Assembly (NCBI RefSeq): GCF_029892095.1
Contig: NZ_JARZAE010000004.1
Location: 5,208,001-5,272,000, forward strand
Source: Kitasatospora sp. MAP12-44
GTDB lineage: Bacteria > Actinomycetota > Actinomycetes > Streptomycetales > Streptomycetaceae
Length of the DNA stretch: 64,000 bases
Direction: 5' to 3'
The notes under the pieces: generated by a model
Databases searched by the model: none
Seen by the model: only the letters and a program-made list of their open reading frames with translations
Told to the model about the DNA's origin: nothing
Position numbers and translations under genes: made by a program
Shown here: piece by piece, positions 40,818 through 49,962 of the stretch
Numbering within the stretch: the first letter of the stretch is position 1
How the letters are laid out: each line of letters begins with the position of its first letter

Positions 40818-42669
40818 CGGCCAGCTCCTCAGGGGTGAAGTACTTCGCCAGTTCGGTGCGGTCGAACAGCGCCAGCAGGTCCGCGCGCACCGGCGGGTTC
40901 TCCTGCCGCCGCACCTGGATCCCGTCGCCCTCGACGCCGCAGACCAGGTTGACCCGCCGCCAGTCCCGGTCCATGCCCGGCCAGTCCTCCCGGGTGTGGC
41001 CGCCCCGGCTCTCCCGGCGCAGCAGGCCCGCGCGCGCCACGCACTCCGAGGCCAGCAGCATGTTGCGCAGGTCGAGCGCCAGGTGCCAGCCCGGGTTGAA
41101 CTGCCGGTGCCCCTCCACCGAGACCTGCGCGGCCCGGCGGCGCAGCACCGCGAGCCGGTCCAGCGCCTGCTTCATCTCGCCGGCCCGCCGGATGATGCCG
41201 ACCAGGTCGTTCATGGTCTGCTGGAGCTCCTGGTGCAGCGTGTACGGGTTCTCCGTCCCCTCGCCGAAGGGCGCGAGCGCCTCGGCGGCCGCCTCGTCCA
41301 GCTGGGCCTGGTGCACGGCCGGGCGCTCGGTCAGCGCGGCGGCGTAGCGGGCCGCGTGCAGCCCGGCCCGGCGGCCGAAGACCAGCAGGTCGGAGAGCGA
41401 GTTGCCGCCCAGCCGGTTGGAGCCGTGCATCCCGCCGGCCACCTCACCGGCCGCGTACAGGCCGGGCACGGCCGGGCTGGCCGCGGTGTCCGGGTCCACC
41501 TCGACGCCGCCCATCACGTAGTGGCAGGTCGGGCCGACCTCCATCGGCTCGCGGGTGATGTCGACATCCGCCAGTTCCTTGAACTGGTGGTGCATCGAGG
41601 GCAGCCGGCGGATGATCTCCTCGGCCGGCAGCCGGCTGGAGACGTCCAGGAAGACCCCGCCGTGCGGGGTGCCGCGCCCGGCCTTGACCTCGGAGTTGAT
41701 CGCCCGGGCCACCTCGTCGCGCGGCAGCAGCTCGGGTGGGCGGCGGTTGCGGTCGGGGTCGGCGTACCAGCGGTCCGCCTCCTCCTCGCTCTGCGCGTAC
41801 TGGCCCTTGAAGACCTCGGGGATGTAGTCGAACATGAAGCGCCGGTTCTCGCTGTTGCGCAGCACCCCGCCGTCCCCGCGCACCGACTCGGTGACCAGGA
41901 TCCCCTTCACCGAGGGCGGCCAGACCATGCCGGTGGGGTGGAACTGGACGAACTCCATGTTCAGCAGGTTCGCGCCGGCCAGCAGCGCCAGCGCGTGGCC
42001 GTCGCCGGTGTATTCCCAGGAGTTGGACGTCACCTTGAACGACTTCCCGATCCCGCCGGTGGCGAGCACCACGGCGGGCGCGGCGATGGTGAAGAACTGC
42101 CCGCTCTCCCGCACGTATCCGAAGACCCCGGACACCCTGTCGCCGTCCTTGAGCACCCTGGTGACGGTGTACTCCTGGAGGACCTTCAGGCGGGCCTCGT
42201 AGTCGCCGGTCTCCTTGAAGTCCTCCTGCTGGAGCGAGACCACCTTCTGCTGGAGGGTGCGGATCAGCTCCAGGCCGGTCCGGTCGCCGACGTGCGCGAG
42301 CCGCGGGTACTCGTGCCCGCCGAAGTTGCGCTGCGAGATCCGGCCGTCCGCCGTGCGGTCGAAGAGCGCGCCCCAGGTCTCCAACTCCCAGACCCGGTCC
42401 GGCGCTTCGGTGGCGTGCAGCTCGGCCATCCGCCAGTGGTTGAGGAACTTGCCGCCGCGCATGGTGTCGCGGAAGTGCACCTGCCAGGTGTCGCCGCTGT
42501 TCACATTGCCCATCGCCGCGGCGATCCCACCCTCGGCCATCACCGTGTGGGCCTTGCCGAAGAGCGACTTGCAGATCACCGCGACCCGCATGCCCTGCTC
42601 GCGCGCTTCGATCGCCGCCCGCAACCCGGCCCCGCCCGCGCCGACCACCACCACGTCGTAGCTGTCCAT
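40807..42669 (-). CDS. sdhA: succinate dehydrogenase flavoprotein subunit
   Basis: 620 aa from ATG 42669. FAD site VVVGAGGAGLRAAIEA; the covalent-flavin His is in the KAHTVMAEGGIAAAMGN region; substrate-binding segments include VQFHPTGMVWP, TESVRGDGGVLRN and MGGVEVDPDTAASPAVPGLYAAGEVAGGMHGSNRLGGNSL. It oxidises succinate to fumarate on the cytoplasmic face. It follows sdhC by 11 nt, so the operon is tightly coupled. Confidence 0.96.
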   Translation of the reverse strand: MDSYDVVVVGAGGAGLRAAIEAREQGMRVAVICKSLFGKAHTVMAEGGIAAAMGNVNSGDTWQVHFRDTMRGGKFLNHWRMAELHATEAPDRVWELETWGALFDRTADGRISQRNFGGHEYPRLAHVGDRTGLELIRTLQQKVVSLQQEDFKETGDYEARLKVLQEYTVTRVLKDGDRVSGVFGYVRESGQFFTIAAPAVVLATGGIGKSFKVTSNSWEYTGDGHALALLAGANLLNMEFVQFHPTGMVWPPSVKGILVTESVRGDGGVLRNSENRRFMFDYIPEVFKGQYAQSEEEADRWYADPDRNRRPPELLPRDEVARAINSEVKAGRGTPHGGVFLDVSSRLPAEEIIRRLPSMHHQFKELADVDITREPMEVGPTCHYVMGGVEVDPDTAASPAVPGLYAAGEVAGGMHGSNRLGGNSLSDLLVFGRRAGLHAARYAAALTERPAVHQAQLDEAAAEALAPFGEGTENPYTLHQELQQTMNDLVGIIRRAGEMKQALDRLAVLRRRAAQVSVEGHRQFNPGWHLALDLRNMLLASECVARAGLLRRESRGGHTREDWPGMDRDWRRVNLVCGVEGDGIQVRRQENPPVRADLLALFDRTELAKYFTPEELADEL

Positions 42670-42680
42670 GCAGGCTCCCC

Positions 42681-43451
42681 TCAGAAGAATTTCGGGTCGC
42701 TGAAGACGCCCGACGAGACCAGGTAGACGTACAGGTCGGCCAGTCCGACCGAGCCCAGCGACAACCAGGCCAACTGCATGTGGCGGGCGTTCAGCCGCCC
42801 GACGAACTGCCAGGCGCGGTAGCGCACCGGGTGCTTGGAGAAGTGCTTGAGCCGACCGCCGACGATGTGCCGGCAGGAGTGGCAGGAGAGCGTGTACGCC
42901 CAGATCAGCGCGACGTTGACGACCAGCACCACGGTGCCGAGCCCGGCGTGCCCCCACGCCCCGGCGGCGTTGCGGAAACCGAGCGCCGCGTCGTACGTGA
43001 GGATCAGGGCGACCGGGATGGCCAGGTAGAAGAAGTACCGGTGCAGGTTCTGCAGGATCAACGGGAACCTGGTCTCGCCGGTGTACTTGGCGTGCGGCTC
43101 GGCCACCGCGCAGGCCGGCGGCGAGGACCAGAACGCCCGGTAGTAGGCCTTGCGGTAGTAGTAGCAGGTCAGTCGGAAGCCGAGCGGGAAGACCAGCACC
43201 AGCAGCGCGGGCGAGAGCCGCCACCAGTTGCCGACCACCGCCCAGTCGGCGCCGCCGCGCATCACGGCGCAGTTCGCCGCCAGGCAGGGGGAGTAGAACG
43301 GTGAGACATAGGGCGCCGCGTAGTAGTGGGCGCCTTCGAAGGCCCGCCAGGTCGAGTAGGCGATGAAGGCCAGCAGCCCGGCCGCCGTCGCGAACTGTGG
43401 CAGCCACCAGCGGTCGGTACGGAGAGTTCGTTCCGGGATCGCTAAGGTCAT
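42681..43451 (-). CDS. sdhC: succinate dehydrogenase membrane anchor (Sdh1-type, single polypeptide)
   Basis: 256 aa with about five membrane helices (residues 20-40, 78-98, 135-155, 170-188, 225-248). A single long anchor rather than separate SdhC/SdhD. A Cys/His cluster, Cys190-His191-x-Cys193-x-His195, lies at the end of a helix, with further cysteines at 56 and 61. Mycobacterial Sdh1 is reported to carry a membrane-embedded Rieske-type cluster instead of haem, and these residues are candidate ligands. The third codon is TTA, predicting bldA dependence for the whole operon. No good Shine-Dalgarno; a TGTGA-N6-TCACA palindrome lies 8 nt before the start codon. Confidence 0.9.
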   Translation of the reverse strand: MTLAIPERTLRTDRWWLPQFATAAGLLAFIAYSTWRAFEGAHYYAAPYVSPFYSPCLAANCAVMRGGADWAVVGNWWRLSPALLVLVFPLGFRLTCYYYRKAYYRAFWSSPPACAVAEPHAKYTGETRFPLILQNLHRYFFYLAIPVALILTYDAALGFRNAAGAWGHAGLGTVVLVVNVALIWAYTLSCHSCRHIVGGRLKHFSKHPVRYRAWQFVGRLNARHMQLAWLSLGSVGLADLYVYLVSSGVFSDPKFF

Positions 43452-43459
43452 CCTGCGAG

Positions 43460-43475
43460 TGTGACCTTGATCACA
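43460..43475. promoter_or_regulatory. TGTGA-N6-TCACA palindrome at the sdhC start (Crp/Rex-like)
   Basis: TGTGACCTTGATCACA, perfect 5-bp arms, 8 nt upstream of the sdhC ATG on the minus strand, i.e. where a repressor would block. It matches the Crp-type core GTGA-N6-TCAC and partly the Rex-type TGTGAA-N4-TTCACA (the inner A/T positions are missing). A similar core lies upstream of fumB. It may also influence the divergent lipoprotein gene. Confidence 0.55.
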
Positions 43476-43574
43476 AATCTCCGGAAGGCTTCTGACAGGA
43501 TTCGCTCAGCCAACCGGGTGCCCGCCTGTCGTGTCGTCAGCCGCCCCGCCAGGCCCTGGAGTTCAGTGGATTCC

Positions 43575-45134
43575 ATGACCACCTCCCGGTTCCTGCGGCG
43601 CGCTCTGGCCGCCGCCGTGGTCCTCGGCGCACTGGCGGGCTGCTCCGCACCGCCGCCGCCACCGCCCCGGCCCGTGCCGCTGCCCGCCGCCTCCGATCTC
43701 ACCCCCGGGGAGCGCTCGGCGGTCGGCGACGGCGGCACGCTGCGCTGGGCGGTGGACGCCGTGCCCGACTCGCTGGACGTCTACCAGCCCGCCGCCACCG
43801 CCGACACCGCGCTGATCGCGCACGCCCTGCTGCCCTCCCTCTTCCGCCCGGACGACCGGGGCCGGCCCACCGCCGACCCGGACTACCTGGCGGGCGCCGA
43901 GGCGAGCGACCGGACGGTCACCTACCGGCTCAACCCGCGGGCCGTCTGGAGCGACGGTCGGCCGCTCACGGCCGCCGACTTCACCGCCCAGTGGACCGCT
44001 CTGCGCGCCACCCACCCCGGCTACGCGGCCATCTCGGCGATCGCCCCCGGCGCCGACCCGCACCAGGTCACGGTCACCTTCAAGCAGCCGTACGCCCCGT
44101 GGCGCGCCCTCTTCAGCCCGCTCTACCCCGCCGCCGGCCTGCCCGTCACGGGTGGCCCGCTGGCCCTGCGCTCGCTGGACGCCAAGGGTGGCAAGGCCTC
44201 ACTGGTGCGCAATCCGAACTGGTGGGGCGATGCGGTGAAAGTCGACGGGATCGACTTCCTGGCCACGCCGAACCGCTTGGACGCCCTCGACCAGGGCGCC
44301 GTGGACGTCGCCGCGCTGCAGAGCACGGTGGACGCCTCCGACCAGGCGCTGCGGCGGGCCGAGGCGCTCCCGGGCCTGAGCCTGCACCGCGCGCCCGCGC
44401 CGGCCTTCACCCAGCTGACCCTGAACGGCGCCCGCGGCCCGCTCGCCGCACCCGCCGTCCGCCGCGCGGTGGCCGCCGCCATCGACCGCCGTACGGTCGC
44501 CGAGGCCGCCCTCGCCCCGCTCGGCCTGCCGGTCACCCCACTCGGCAACCACCTGCTGATGGCCGACCAGGACGGCTACCAGGACGACAGCGGCGCGCTC
44601 GCCCCCACCGCCCGCAACCTGGACCTCGACCTCACCCTGCTGATCCCGGCCGGCTCGGCGATCGCCCGCCGTGCCGCGGACGCCCTGGTGGCCCAGCTGG
44701 CCCCGGCCGGGATCACCGTGCACCCGCAGGCCGTCCCGGCCGACGGCTTCGTCCGCGACCACCTGGTCGACGGCGACTGGGACCTCGCGCTCTTCTCCTG
44801 GCCCGCCACCGCCTTCCCCGCCGCCGACGCCCGCCCGCTCTACGCCAAACCGCGCCCCGGAGCGGACGGCCGGCTGATGGCCGGCACGAATTTCGGCGGA
44901 TCCGGCACGGATGAGATCGACCAGCTGTTCGATCGGGCCGCCGCCGAGCCCGATCCCGCCGCGCAGACCGCGCTGCTGCGCCAACTGGACGTCCGGATCT
45001 GGCAACTGGGCCACTCGGTGCCGCTCTACCAGCGGCCGGATCTGGTCGCCGTGCGCGACGGCGTGGCCGGTGCGGGGGCCTTCGGCTTCGCCTGGCCGCG
45101 CTATCAGGACCTGGGTTTCCTGCGTCGGCAGTAG
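43575..45134 (+). CDS. peptide ABC transporter substrate-binding lipoprotein (orphan)
   Basis: 519 aa from ATG 43575. Lipoprotein signal peptide with lipobox LAGC (RRALAAAVVLGALAGCSAPP), then a proline stretch and an SBP_bac_5 (DppA/OppA-type) domain: GGTLRWAVDAVPDSLDVYQP, RPLTAADFTAQW, VRRAVAAAIDRRTVA. No permease or ATPase gene is adjacent, so it may feed one of the transporters at 47-60 kb or act as a sensor. Divergent from sdhC, with about 120 bp between them. Confidence 0.85.
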   Translation: MTTSRFLRRALAAAVVLGALAGCSAPPPPPPRPVPLPAASDLTPGERSAVGDGGTLRWAVDAVPDSLDVYQPAATADTALIAHALLPSLFRPDDRGRPTADPDYLAGAEASDRTVTYRLNPRAVWSDGRPLTAADFTAQWTALRATHPGYAAISAIAPGADPHQVTVTFKQPYAPWRALFSPLYPAAGLPVTGGPLALRSLDAKGGKASLVRNPNWWGDAVKVDGIDFLATPNRLDALDQGAVDVAALQSTVDASDQALRRAEALPGLSLHRAPAPAFTQLTLNGARGPLAAPAVRRAVAAAIDRRTVAEAALAPLGLPVTPLGNHLLMADQDGYQDDSGALAPTARNLDLDLTLLIPAGSAIARRAADALVAQLAPAGITVHPQAVPADGFVRDHLVDGDWDLALFSWPATAFPAADARPLYAKPRPGADGRLMAGTNFGGSGTDEIDQLFDRAAAEPDPAAQTALLRQLDVRIWQLGHSVPLYQRPDLVAVRDGVAGAGAFGFAWPRYQDLGFLRRQ

Positions 45135-45289
45135 CTGTGAGCTGCCCGAATCTGCCCGTCTGGCCCGAGCCACGTACCATAGGACAAGCCGTGGCATGAC
45201 TGCCCGGCGGGTGGACCGGTAAGGGAATGGGCGACCGCAGGTCGCAGCCGGGGCGCCGTAACCCACGACTCCGGGAGAGTTCGCTCCGC

Positions 45290-47158
45290 ATGCCCACGCG
45301 CAATGACATCCGCAATGTAGCCATCGTCGCCCACGTCGACCACGGCAAGACGACCCTGGTTGACGCGATGCTCAAGCAGGCCGGTGCCTTCGCGGCTCAC
45401 CAGCATCTCGACGACCGCATGATGGACTCGAACGACCTGGAGCGCGAGAAGGGCATCACCATTCTCGCGAAGAACACCGCGGTCAAGTACCACCCGAAGG
45501 AGGGTGGCGCGCCGATCACGATCAACATCATCGACACCCCGGGCCACGCCGACTTCGGTGGCGAGGTCGAGCGCGGCCTCTCCATGGTCGACGCGGTCGT
45601 CCTCCTGGTCGATGCCTCCGAGGGCCCGCTGCCGCAGACCCGCTTCGTGCTCCGCAAGGCGCTGACGGCCAAGCTGCCGGTCATCCTCTGCATCAACAAG
45701 ACCGACCGTCCGGACTCCCGGATCGACGAGGTCATCAACGAGACCTACGACCTCTTCCTCGACCTGGACGCCACCGAGGAGCAGATCGAGTTCCCGATCG
45801 TCTACGCCTGTGCGCGTGACGGTGTCGCCTCGCTGACCAAGCCCGAGAACGGCACGGTCCCGACCGACAGCGACTCCCTGGAGCCGTTCTTCTCCACGAT
45901 CCTCTCGGCCGTCCCGGCCCCGGAGTTCGACGAGAACGCCCCGCTGCAGGCGCACGTCACCAACCTGGACGCGGACAACTTCCTCGGCCGTATCGCGCTC
46001 TGCCGCGTCGAGCAGGGCGAGCTGCGCAAGGGCCAGCAGGTGGCCTGGATGAAGCGCGACGGCTCGATCCAGCAGGTGAAGATCACCGAGCTGCTGATGA
46101 CCGAGGCGCTCACCCGCAAGCCCGCCGAGGTGGCCGGCCCCGGCGACATCTGCGCCGTCGCGGGTATCCCCGACATCATGATCGGTGAGACCCTCGCGGA
46201 CCTCGAGAACCCGATCGCGCTGCCGCTGATCACGGTCGACGAGCCCGCCATCTCGATGGTCATCGGCACCAACACCTCGCCGCTGGTCGGCAAGGGCGGC
46301 AAGGGCCACAAGGTCACCGCCCGCATGGTGAAGGACCGCCTGGACCGCGAGCTGATCGGTAACGTCTCGCTGCGCGTGCTGCCGACCGAGCGCCCCGACG
46401 CCTGGGAGGTGCAGGGCCGTGGTGAGCTGGCGCTGGCCATCCTGGTCGAGACCATGCGCCGGGAGCTCTTCGAGCTGACCGTCGGCAAGCCGCAGGTGGT
46501 CACCAAGGTCATCAACGGCAAGACCCACGAGCCGGTCGAGCGGATGACCATCGACAGCCCCGAGGAGTACCTCGGCGCGATCACCCAGCTGATGGCCGTC
46601 CGCAAGGGCCGCATGGAGACCATGACGAACCACGGCTCCGGCTGGGTCCGCATGGAGTTCATCGTCCCGTCGCGTGGCCTGATCGGCTTCCGCACGCAGT
46701 TCCTCACGGACACCCGCGGCACCGGCATCGCGCACAGCATCTTCGAGGGCCACGAGCCGTGGTTCGGCGAGCTGCGGATGCGCAACAACGGTTCGCTGGT
46801 CGCCGACCGCGCGGGCGTCGTGACCCCGTTCGCGATGATGGGCATCCAGGAGCGCGGCACGCTCTTCGTGGAGCCCACCACCGAGGTGTACGAGGGCATG
46901 ATCGTCGGCGAGAACTCGCGCCAGGACGACATGGACATCAACATCACCAAGGAGAAGAAGCTCACCAACATGCGTGCGGCTTCCTCCGACACCACCGAGA
47001 ACCTGGTGCCGCCGCGCAAGCTGTCGCTTGAGCAGTCGCTGGAGTTCTGCCGCGAGGACGAGTGCATCGAGGTCACCCCCGAGACCGTCCGCATCCGCAA
47101 GGTCGTGCTGGACCAGAAGGAGCGCGGCCGTACGGCCTCGCGCGCCAAGAAGAACTGA
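45290..47158 (+). CDS. typA: translational GTPase TypA/BipA
   Basis: 622 aa from ATG 45290; GGGAG 12 nt upstream. G1 AHVDHGKTT, switch I REKGITI, G3 DTPGHADFGG, G4 NKTDRP, then EF-G-like domains II, III and V and the TypA-specific C-terminus (GSLVADRAGVVTPFAMMGIQERG, KLTNMRAASSD). A ribosome-binding GTPase for stress and low-temperature adaptation. A strong T-tailed terminator follows. Confidence 0.97.
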   Translation: MPTRNDIRNVAIVAHVDHGKTTLVDAMLKQAGAFAAHQHLDDRMMDSNDLEREKGITILAKNTAVKYHPKEGGAPITINIIDTPGHADFGGEVERGLSMVDAVVLLVDASEGPLPQTRFVLRKALTAKLPVILCINKTDRPDSRIDEVINETYDLFLDLDATEEQIEFPIVYACARDGVASLTKPENGTVPTDSDSLEPFFSTILSAVPAPEFDENAPLQAHVTNLDADNFLGRIALCRVEQGELRKGQQVAWMKRDGSIQQVKITELLMTEALTRKPAEVAGPGDICAVAGIPDIMIGETLADLENPIALPLITVDEPAISMVIGTNTSPLVGKGGKGHKVTARMVKDRLDRELIGNVSLRVLPTERPDAWEVQGRGELALAILVETMRRELFELTVGKPQVVTKVINGKTHEPVERMTIDSPEEYLGAITQLMAVRKGRMETMTNHGSGWVRMEFIVPSRGLIGFRTQFLTDTRGTGIAHSIFEGHEPWFGELRMRNNGSLVADRAGVVTPFAMMGIQERGTLFVEPTTEVYEGMIVGENSRQDDMDINITKEKKLTNMRAASSDTTENLVPPRKLSLEQSLEFCREDECIEVTPETVRIRKVVLDQKERGRTASRAKKN

Positions 47159-47172
47159 CGCTGTTTCTGAAG

Positions 47173-47212
47173 CCGCCGGTCGGACCCCTCGCGGGTCCGG
47201 CCGGCGGTTTTC
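47173..47212 (+). terminator. intrinsic terminator of typA
   Basis: CCGCCGG-T-CGGACCC (47173-47187), loop CTCGC, GGGTCCG-G-CCGGCGG (47193-47207), then TTTTC. Confidence 0.9.
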
Positions 47213-47310
47213 TGCTGCGGTCCCTCGTCCGGCTTACTTGCGGGTGCGCCGTCGCTGGTCCGGCCTTCTGATGGGGTGTGATGCGACACACACGTCGAGG
47301 AGGAACCTTC

Positions 47311-48957
47311 ATGCCGGCAGCAACCCGAGCGCGCTGGGCCGTTATCGCTGCGACATCCGTGGCGCTGGTGGCCACGGGGTGCAGCAGCAGTAGCAGCGGT
47401 AGCGGCAGCAGTGCCAGTGGTGGGACGAGCGGCTCGGGCGTCGTCACGGCGTGGTGGGGTGACCCGCAGAACCCGCTGGAGCCGGCCAACACCAACGAGG
47501 TCAACGGCGGCGCGGTGCTCAACATGATCTTCACCGGCCTGGTCGTCTACGACCCGAAGACCAGTAAGGCGAGCAACGCCAACGCCGCGTCGATCACCTC
47601 GACCGACCAGCAGAACTGGACCGTCAAGCTCAATCCCGGGTGGAAGTTCAGCGACGGCACACCGGTGACCGCCACCAGTTACGTGGACGCCTGGAACTAC
47701 GGCGCACTGGTCACCAACAAGCAGGTCAACGCCAGCTTCTTCGGCTACATCGACGGCTACAACGACGTGGCGCCGACCACCGGCGCCCCGACGGCCCAGA
47801 CCATGTCGGGCCTCAAGGTGGTCGACACCAACACCTTCACCGTCGCGCTCAGCCAGAAGTTCTCCACCTGGCCGCAGACCCTCGGCTACTCGGCCTACTA
47901 CCCGCTGCCGCAGGCCTTCTTCTCCAACCACGCGGCCTACCTCAACAAGCCGATCGGGAACGGCCCGTACCTGATCGACTCGTGGACCCGCAGCCAGAGC
48001 ATGCAGCTGAAGCCCAATCCGTCGTACAGCGGCAGCATCAAGCCGCAGAACGGCGGCATCAACCTCAAGGTCTACACCGACACCAACGCGGCCTACGCCG
48101 ACCTGCAGTCGGGCAACCTGGACATCGACAACGGCATCCCGAACTCGGCCCTGAAGACCATCCAGAACGACCTGAACGGCCGGTACCTGAACCAGCCCGC
48201 CGGCATCATCCAGACCATCTCGTTCCCGCTGAACCAGCCGCAGTGGAACACCGCCAACGCGAAGCTGGTCCGCCAGGGCATCTCGATGGCGATCGACCGC
48301 CCCACCATCACCAAGGTGGTCTTCACCAGCACCCGTACCCCGGCGACCGACTGGACCTCGCCGGTGCTCGGCGAGTCCGGCGGCTACAAGTCGGGACTGT
48401 GCGGTGACGCCTGCGTCTACGACCCGGCCAAGGCCAAGGCGCTGATCCAGCAGGGCGGCGGGATCCCCGGCGGCCAGCTGACCATCAGCTACAACGCCGA
48501 CGGTCCGCACAAGGAGTGGGTCGACGCGACCTGCAACAGCATCAACAACGTGCTGGGCAACACGAGTGCGTGCGTCGGGAAGCCGGTGGGCACCTTCGCG
48601 GACTTCCGCAACCAGATCACCAGCAAGCAGATGACCGGCCCCTTCCGGACCGGCTGGCAGATGGACTACCCGCTGATCCAGGACTTCATGCAGCCGGTCT
48701 ACACGACCGACGGCTCGTCCAACGACTCGCACTACAGCAACCCGCAGTTCGACTCCCTGGTGAGCCAGGCCAACGCGGAGGCCAACCCGGCGCAGTCGGT
48801 GACCGACTTCCAGACCGCCGAGAAGATGCTGATCACCGACATGCCGGCGATCCCGCTCTGGTACCAGAACGGCACGGTCGGCTGGTCCTCCAAGGTCAGC
48901 AACGTGATGCTCGACCCGTTCAGCGTCCCCGTCTACACCGCTATCACCGTCAAGTAG
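47311..48957 (+). CDS. oligopeptide/dipeptide ABC transporter substrate-binding lipoprotein (transporter 1)
   Basis: 548 aa from ATG 47311, GAGGAGG 7 nt upstream. Lipobox LVATGC followed by a Ser/Gly linker. SBP_bac_5 domain with VNGGAVLNMIFTGLVVYDP, KFSDGTPVTATSYVDAWNY and a terminal MPAIPLWYQNGTVGWS. It binds peptides outside the membrane and delivers them to the permeases encoded just downstream. First gene of an SBP-permease-permease-ATPase-ATPase operon. Confidence 0.92.
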   Translation: MPAATRARWAVIAATSVALVATGCSSSSSGSGSSASGGTSGSGVVTAWWGDPQNPLEPANTNEVNGGAVLNMIFTGLVVYDPKTSKASNANAASITSTDQQNWTVKLNPGWKFSDGTPVTATSYVDAWNYGALVTNKQVNASFFGYIDGYNDVAPTTGAPTAQTMSGLKVVDTNTFTVALSQKFSTWPQTLGYSAYYPLPQAFFSNHAAYLNKPIGNGPYLIDSWTRSQSMQLKPNPSYSGSIKPQNGGINLKVYTDTNAAYADLQSGNLDIDNGIPNSALKTIQNDLNGRYLNQPAGIIQTISFPLNQPQWNTANAKLVRQGISMAIDRPTITKVVFTSTRTPATDWTSPVLGESGGYKSGLCGDACVYDPAKAKALIQQGGGIPGGQLTISYNADGPHKEWVDATCNSINNVLGNTSACVGKPVGTFADFRNQITSKQMTGPFRTGWQMDYPLIQDFMQPVYTTDGSSNDSHYSNPQFDSLVSQANAEANPAQSVTDFQTAEKMLITDMPAIPLWYQNGTVGWSSKVSNVMLDPFSVPVYTAITVK

Positions 48958-49038
48958 CCGGCCGCCGCAACCGGTCCCGGCGACCTCGGGTCGCCGGGAC
49001 CGGCCGCGGTCGTTGCCGACGGCTCAGAGGAGGTTCGT

Positions 49039-49962
49039 ATGGGACGCTACGTCCTCAGACGGCTGCTCCAAATGATCCCGGTCTTCATCGGGACCACCTT
49101 CCTGATCTTCGTGATGGTCCACGCTCTGGGCGACCCGGTGAACGCGCTCTTCGGAGACAAGGCACCGGACCCGGCCGTCGCCGCGCAGATCCGCGCGCAG
49201 TACAACCTCAACGACCCGCTCTGGCTGCAGTACGTCAAGTACATGGGCAACCTGTTCCGTTGGGACTTCGGGAACACCTTCAGCGGCCAGTCGGTCACGT
49301 CGCTGCTGGCCACCGCCTACCCGGCGACACTCAAGCTCACCGCGGTGGCCTTCACCATCGAGGTGATCTTCGGCATCGGCTTCGGCCTGGTCAGCGGCCT
49401 GCGCCGGGGCGGGATCTCGGACAACAGCGTGCTGGTGCTCACCCTGGTGGTCATCTCGATCCCCACCTTCGTCACCGGCTACGTGCTGCAGTACCTGGTC
49501 GGCGTGAAGTGGGGGATCCTGCCGGCGACCGCCGGTGATCCGCTGACGCTGCAGTCGCTGCTGCTGCCCGGCATCGTGCTGGCCTCGGTCTCGCTCGCCT
49601 ACGTCGCCCGGCTCACCCGGACCACGGTCGCGGAGAACACCAAGGCCGACTACGTGCGCACCGCCACCGCCAAGGGCCTGCCGCGCCGCCGGGTGGTGAT
49701 CAACCACCTGCTGCGCAACTCGCTGATCCCGGTCGTCACCTTCCTGGGAACCGACCTCGGGGCGCTGATGGGTGGCGCGCTGGTCACCGAGCGGATCTTC
49801 AACATCCACGGCGTGGGCTACTACCTGTACCAGGGGATCGTGCGCCAGAACAGCAACACCGTGGTGGGCTTCGTGACCATCCTGGTCATCGTCTTCCTCG
49901 CGGCCAACCTGCTCGTCGACCTGCTCTACGCGGTCCTGGACCCGAGGATCCGTTATGCCTGA
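49039..49962 (+). CDS. peptide ABC transporter permease, DppB type (transporter 1)
   Basis: 307 aa from ATG 49039 (GAGGAGG about 6 nt upstream). Six predicted helices; typical GRYVLRRLLQMIPVFIGTTFLIFVMVHALGDP N-terminus and the EAA loop YVRTATAKGLPRRRVVINHLLRNSLIPVVT. Heterodimer partner of the DppC-type permease whose gene overlaps its last 8 nt. Confidence 0.94.
   Translation: MGRYVLRRLLQMIPVFIGTTFLIFVMVHALGDPVNALFGDKAPDPAVAAQIRAQYNLNDPLWLQYVKYMGNLFRWDFGNTFSGQSVTSLLATAYPATLKLTAVAFTIEVIFGIGFGLVSGLRRGGISDNSVLVLTLVVISIPTFVTGYVLQYLVGVKWGILPATAGDPLTLQSLLLPGIVLASVSLAYVARLTRTTVAENTKADYVRTATAKGLPRRRVVINHLLRNSLIPVVTFLGTDLGALMGGALVTERIFNIHGVGYYLYQGIVRQNSNTVVGFVTILVIVFLAANLLVDLLYAVLDPRIRYA

Noticed and set aside
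45104..46753. Long open frame antisense to typA (549 codons)
   Set aside because: Arg/Val/Asp/His-rich antisense shadow of a clearly identified GTPase gene in a high-GC genome; no domain resemblance.
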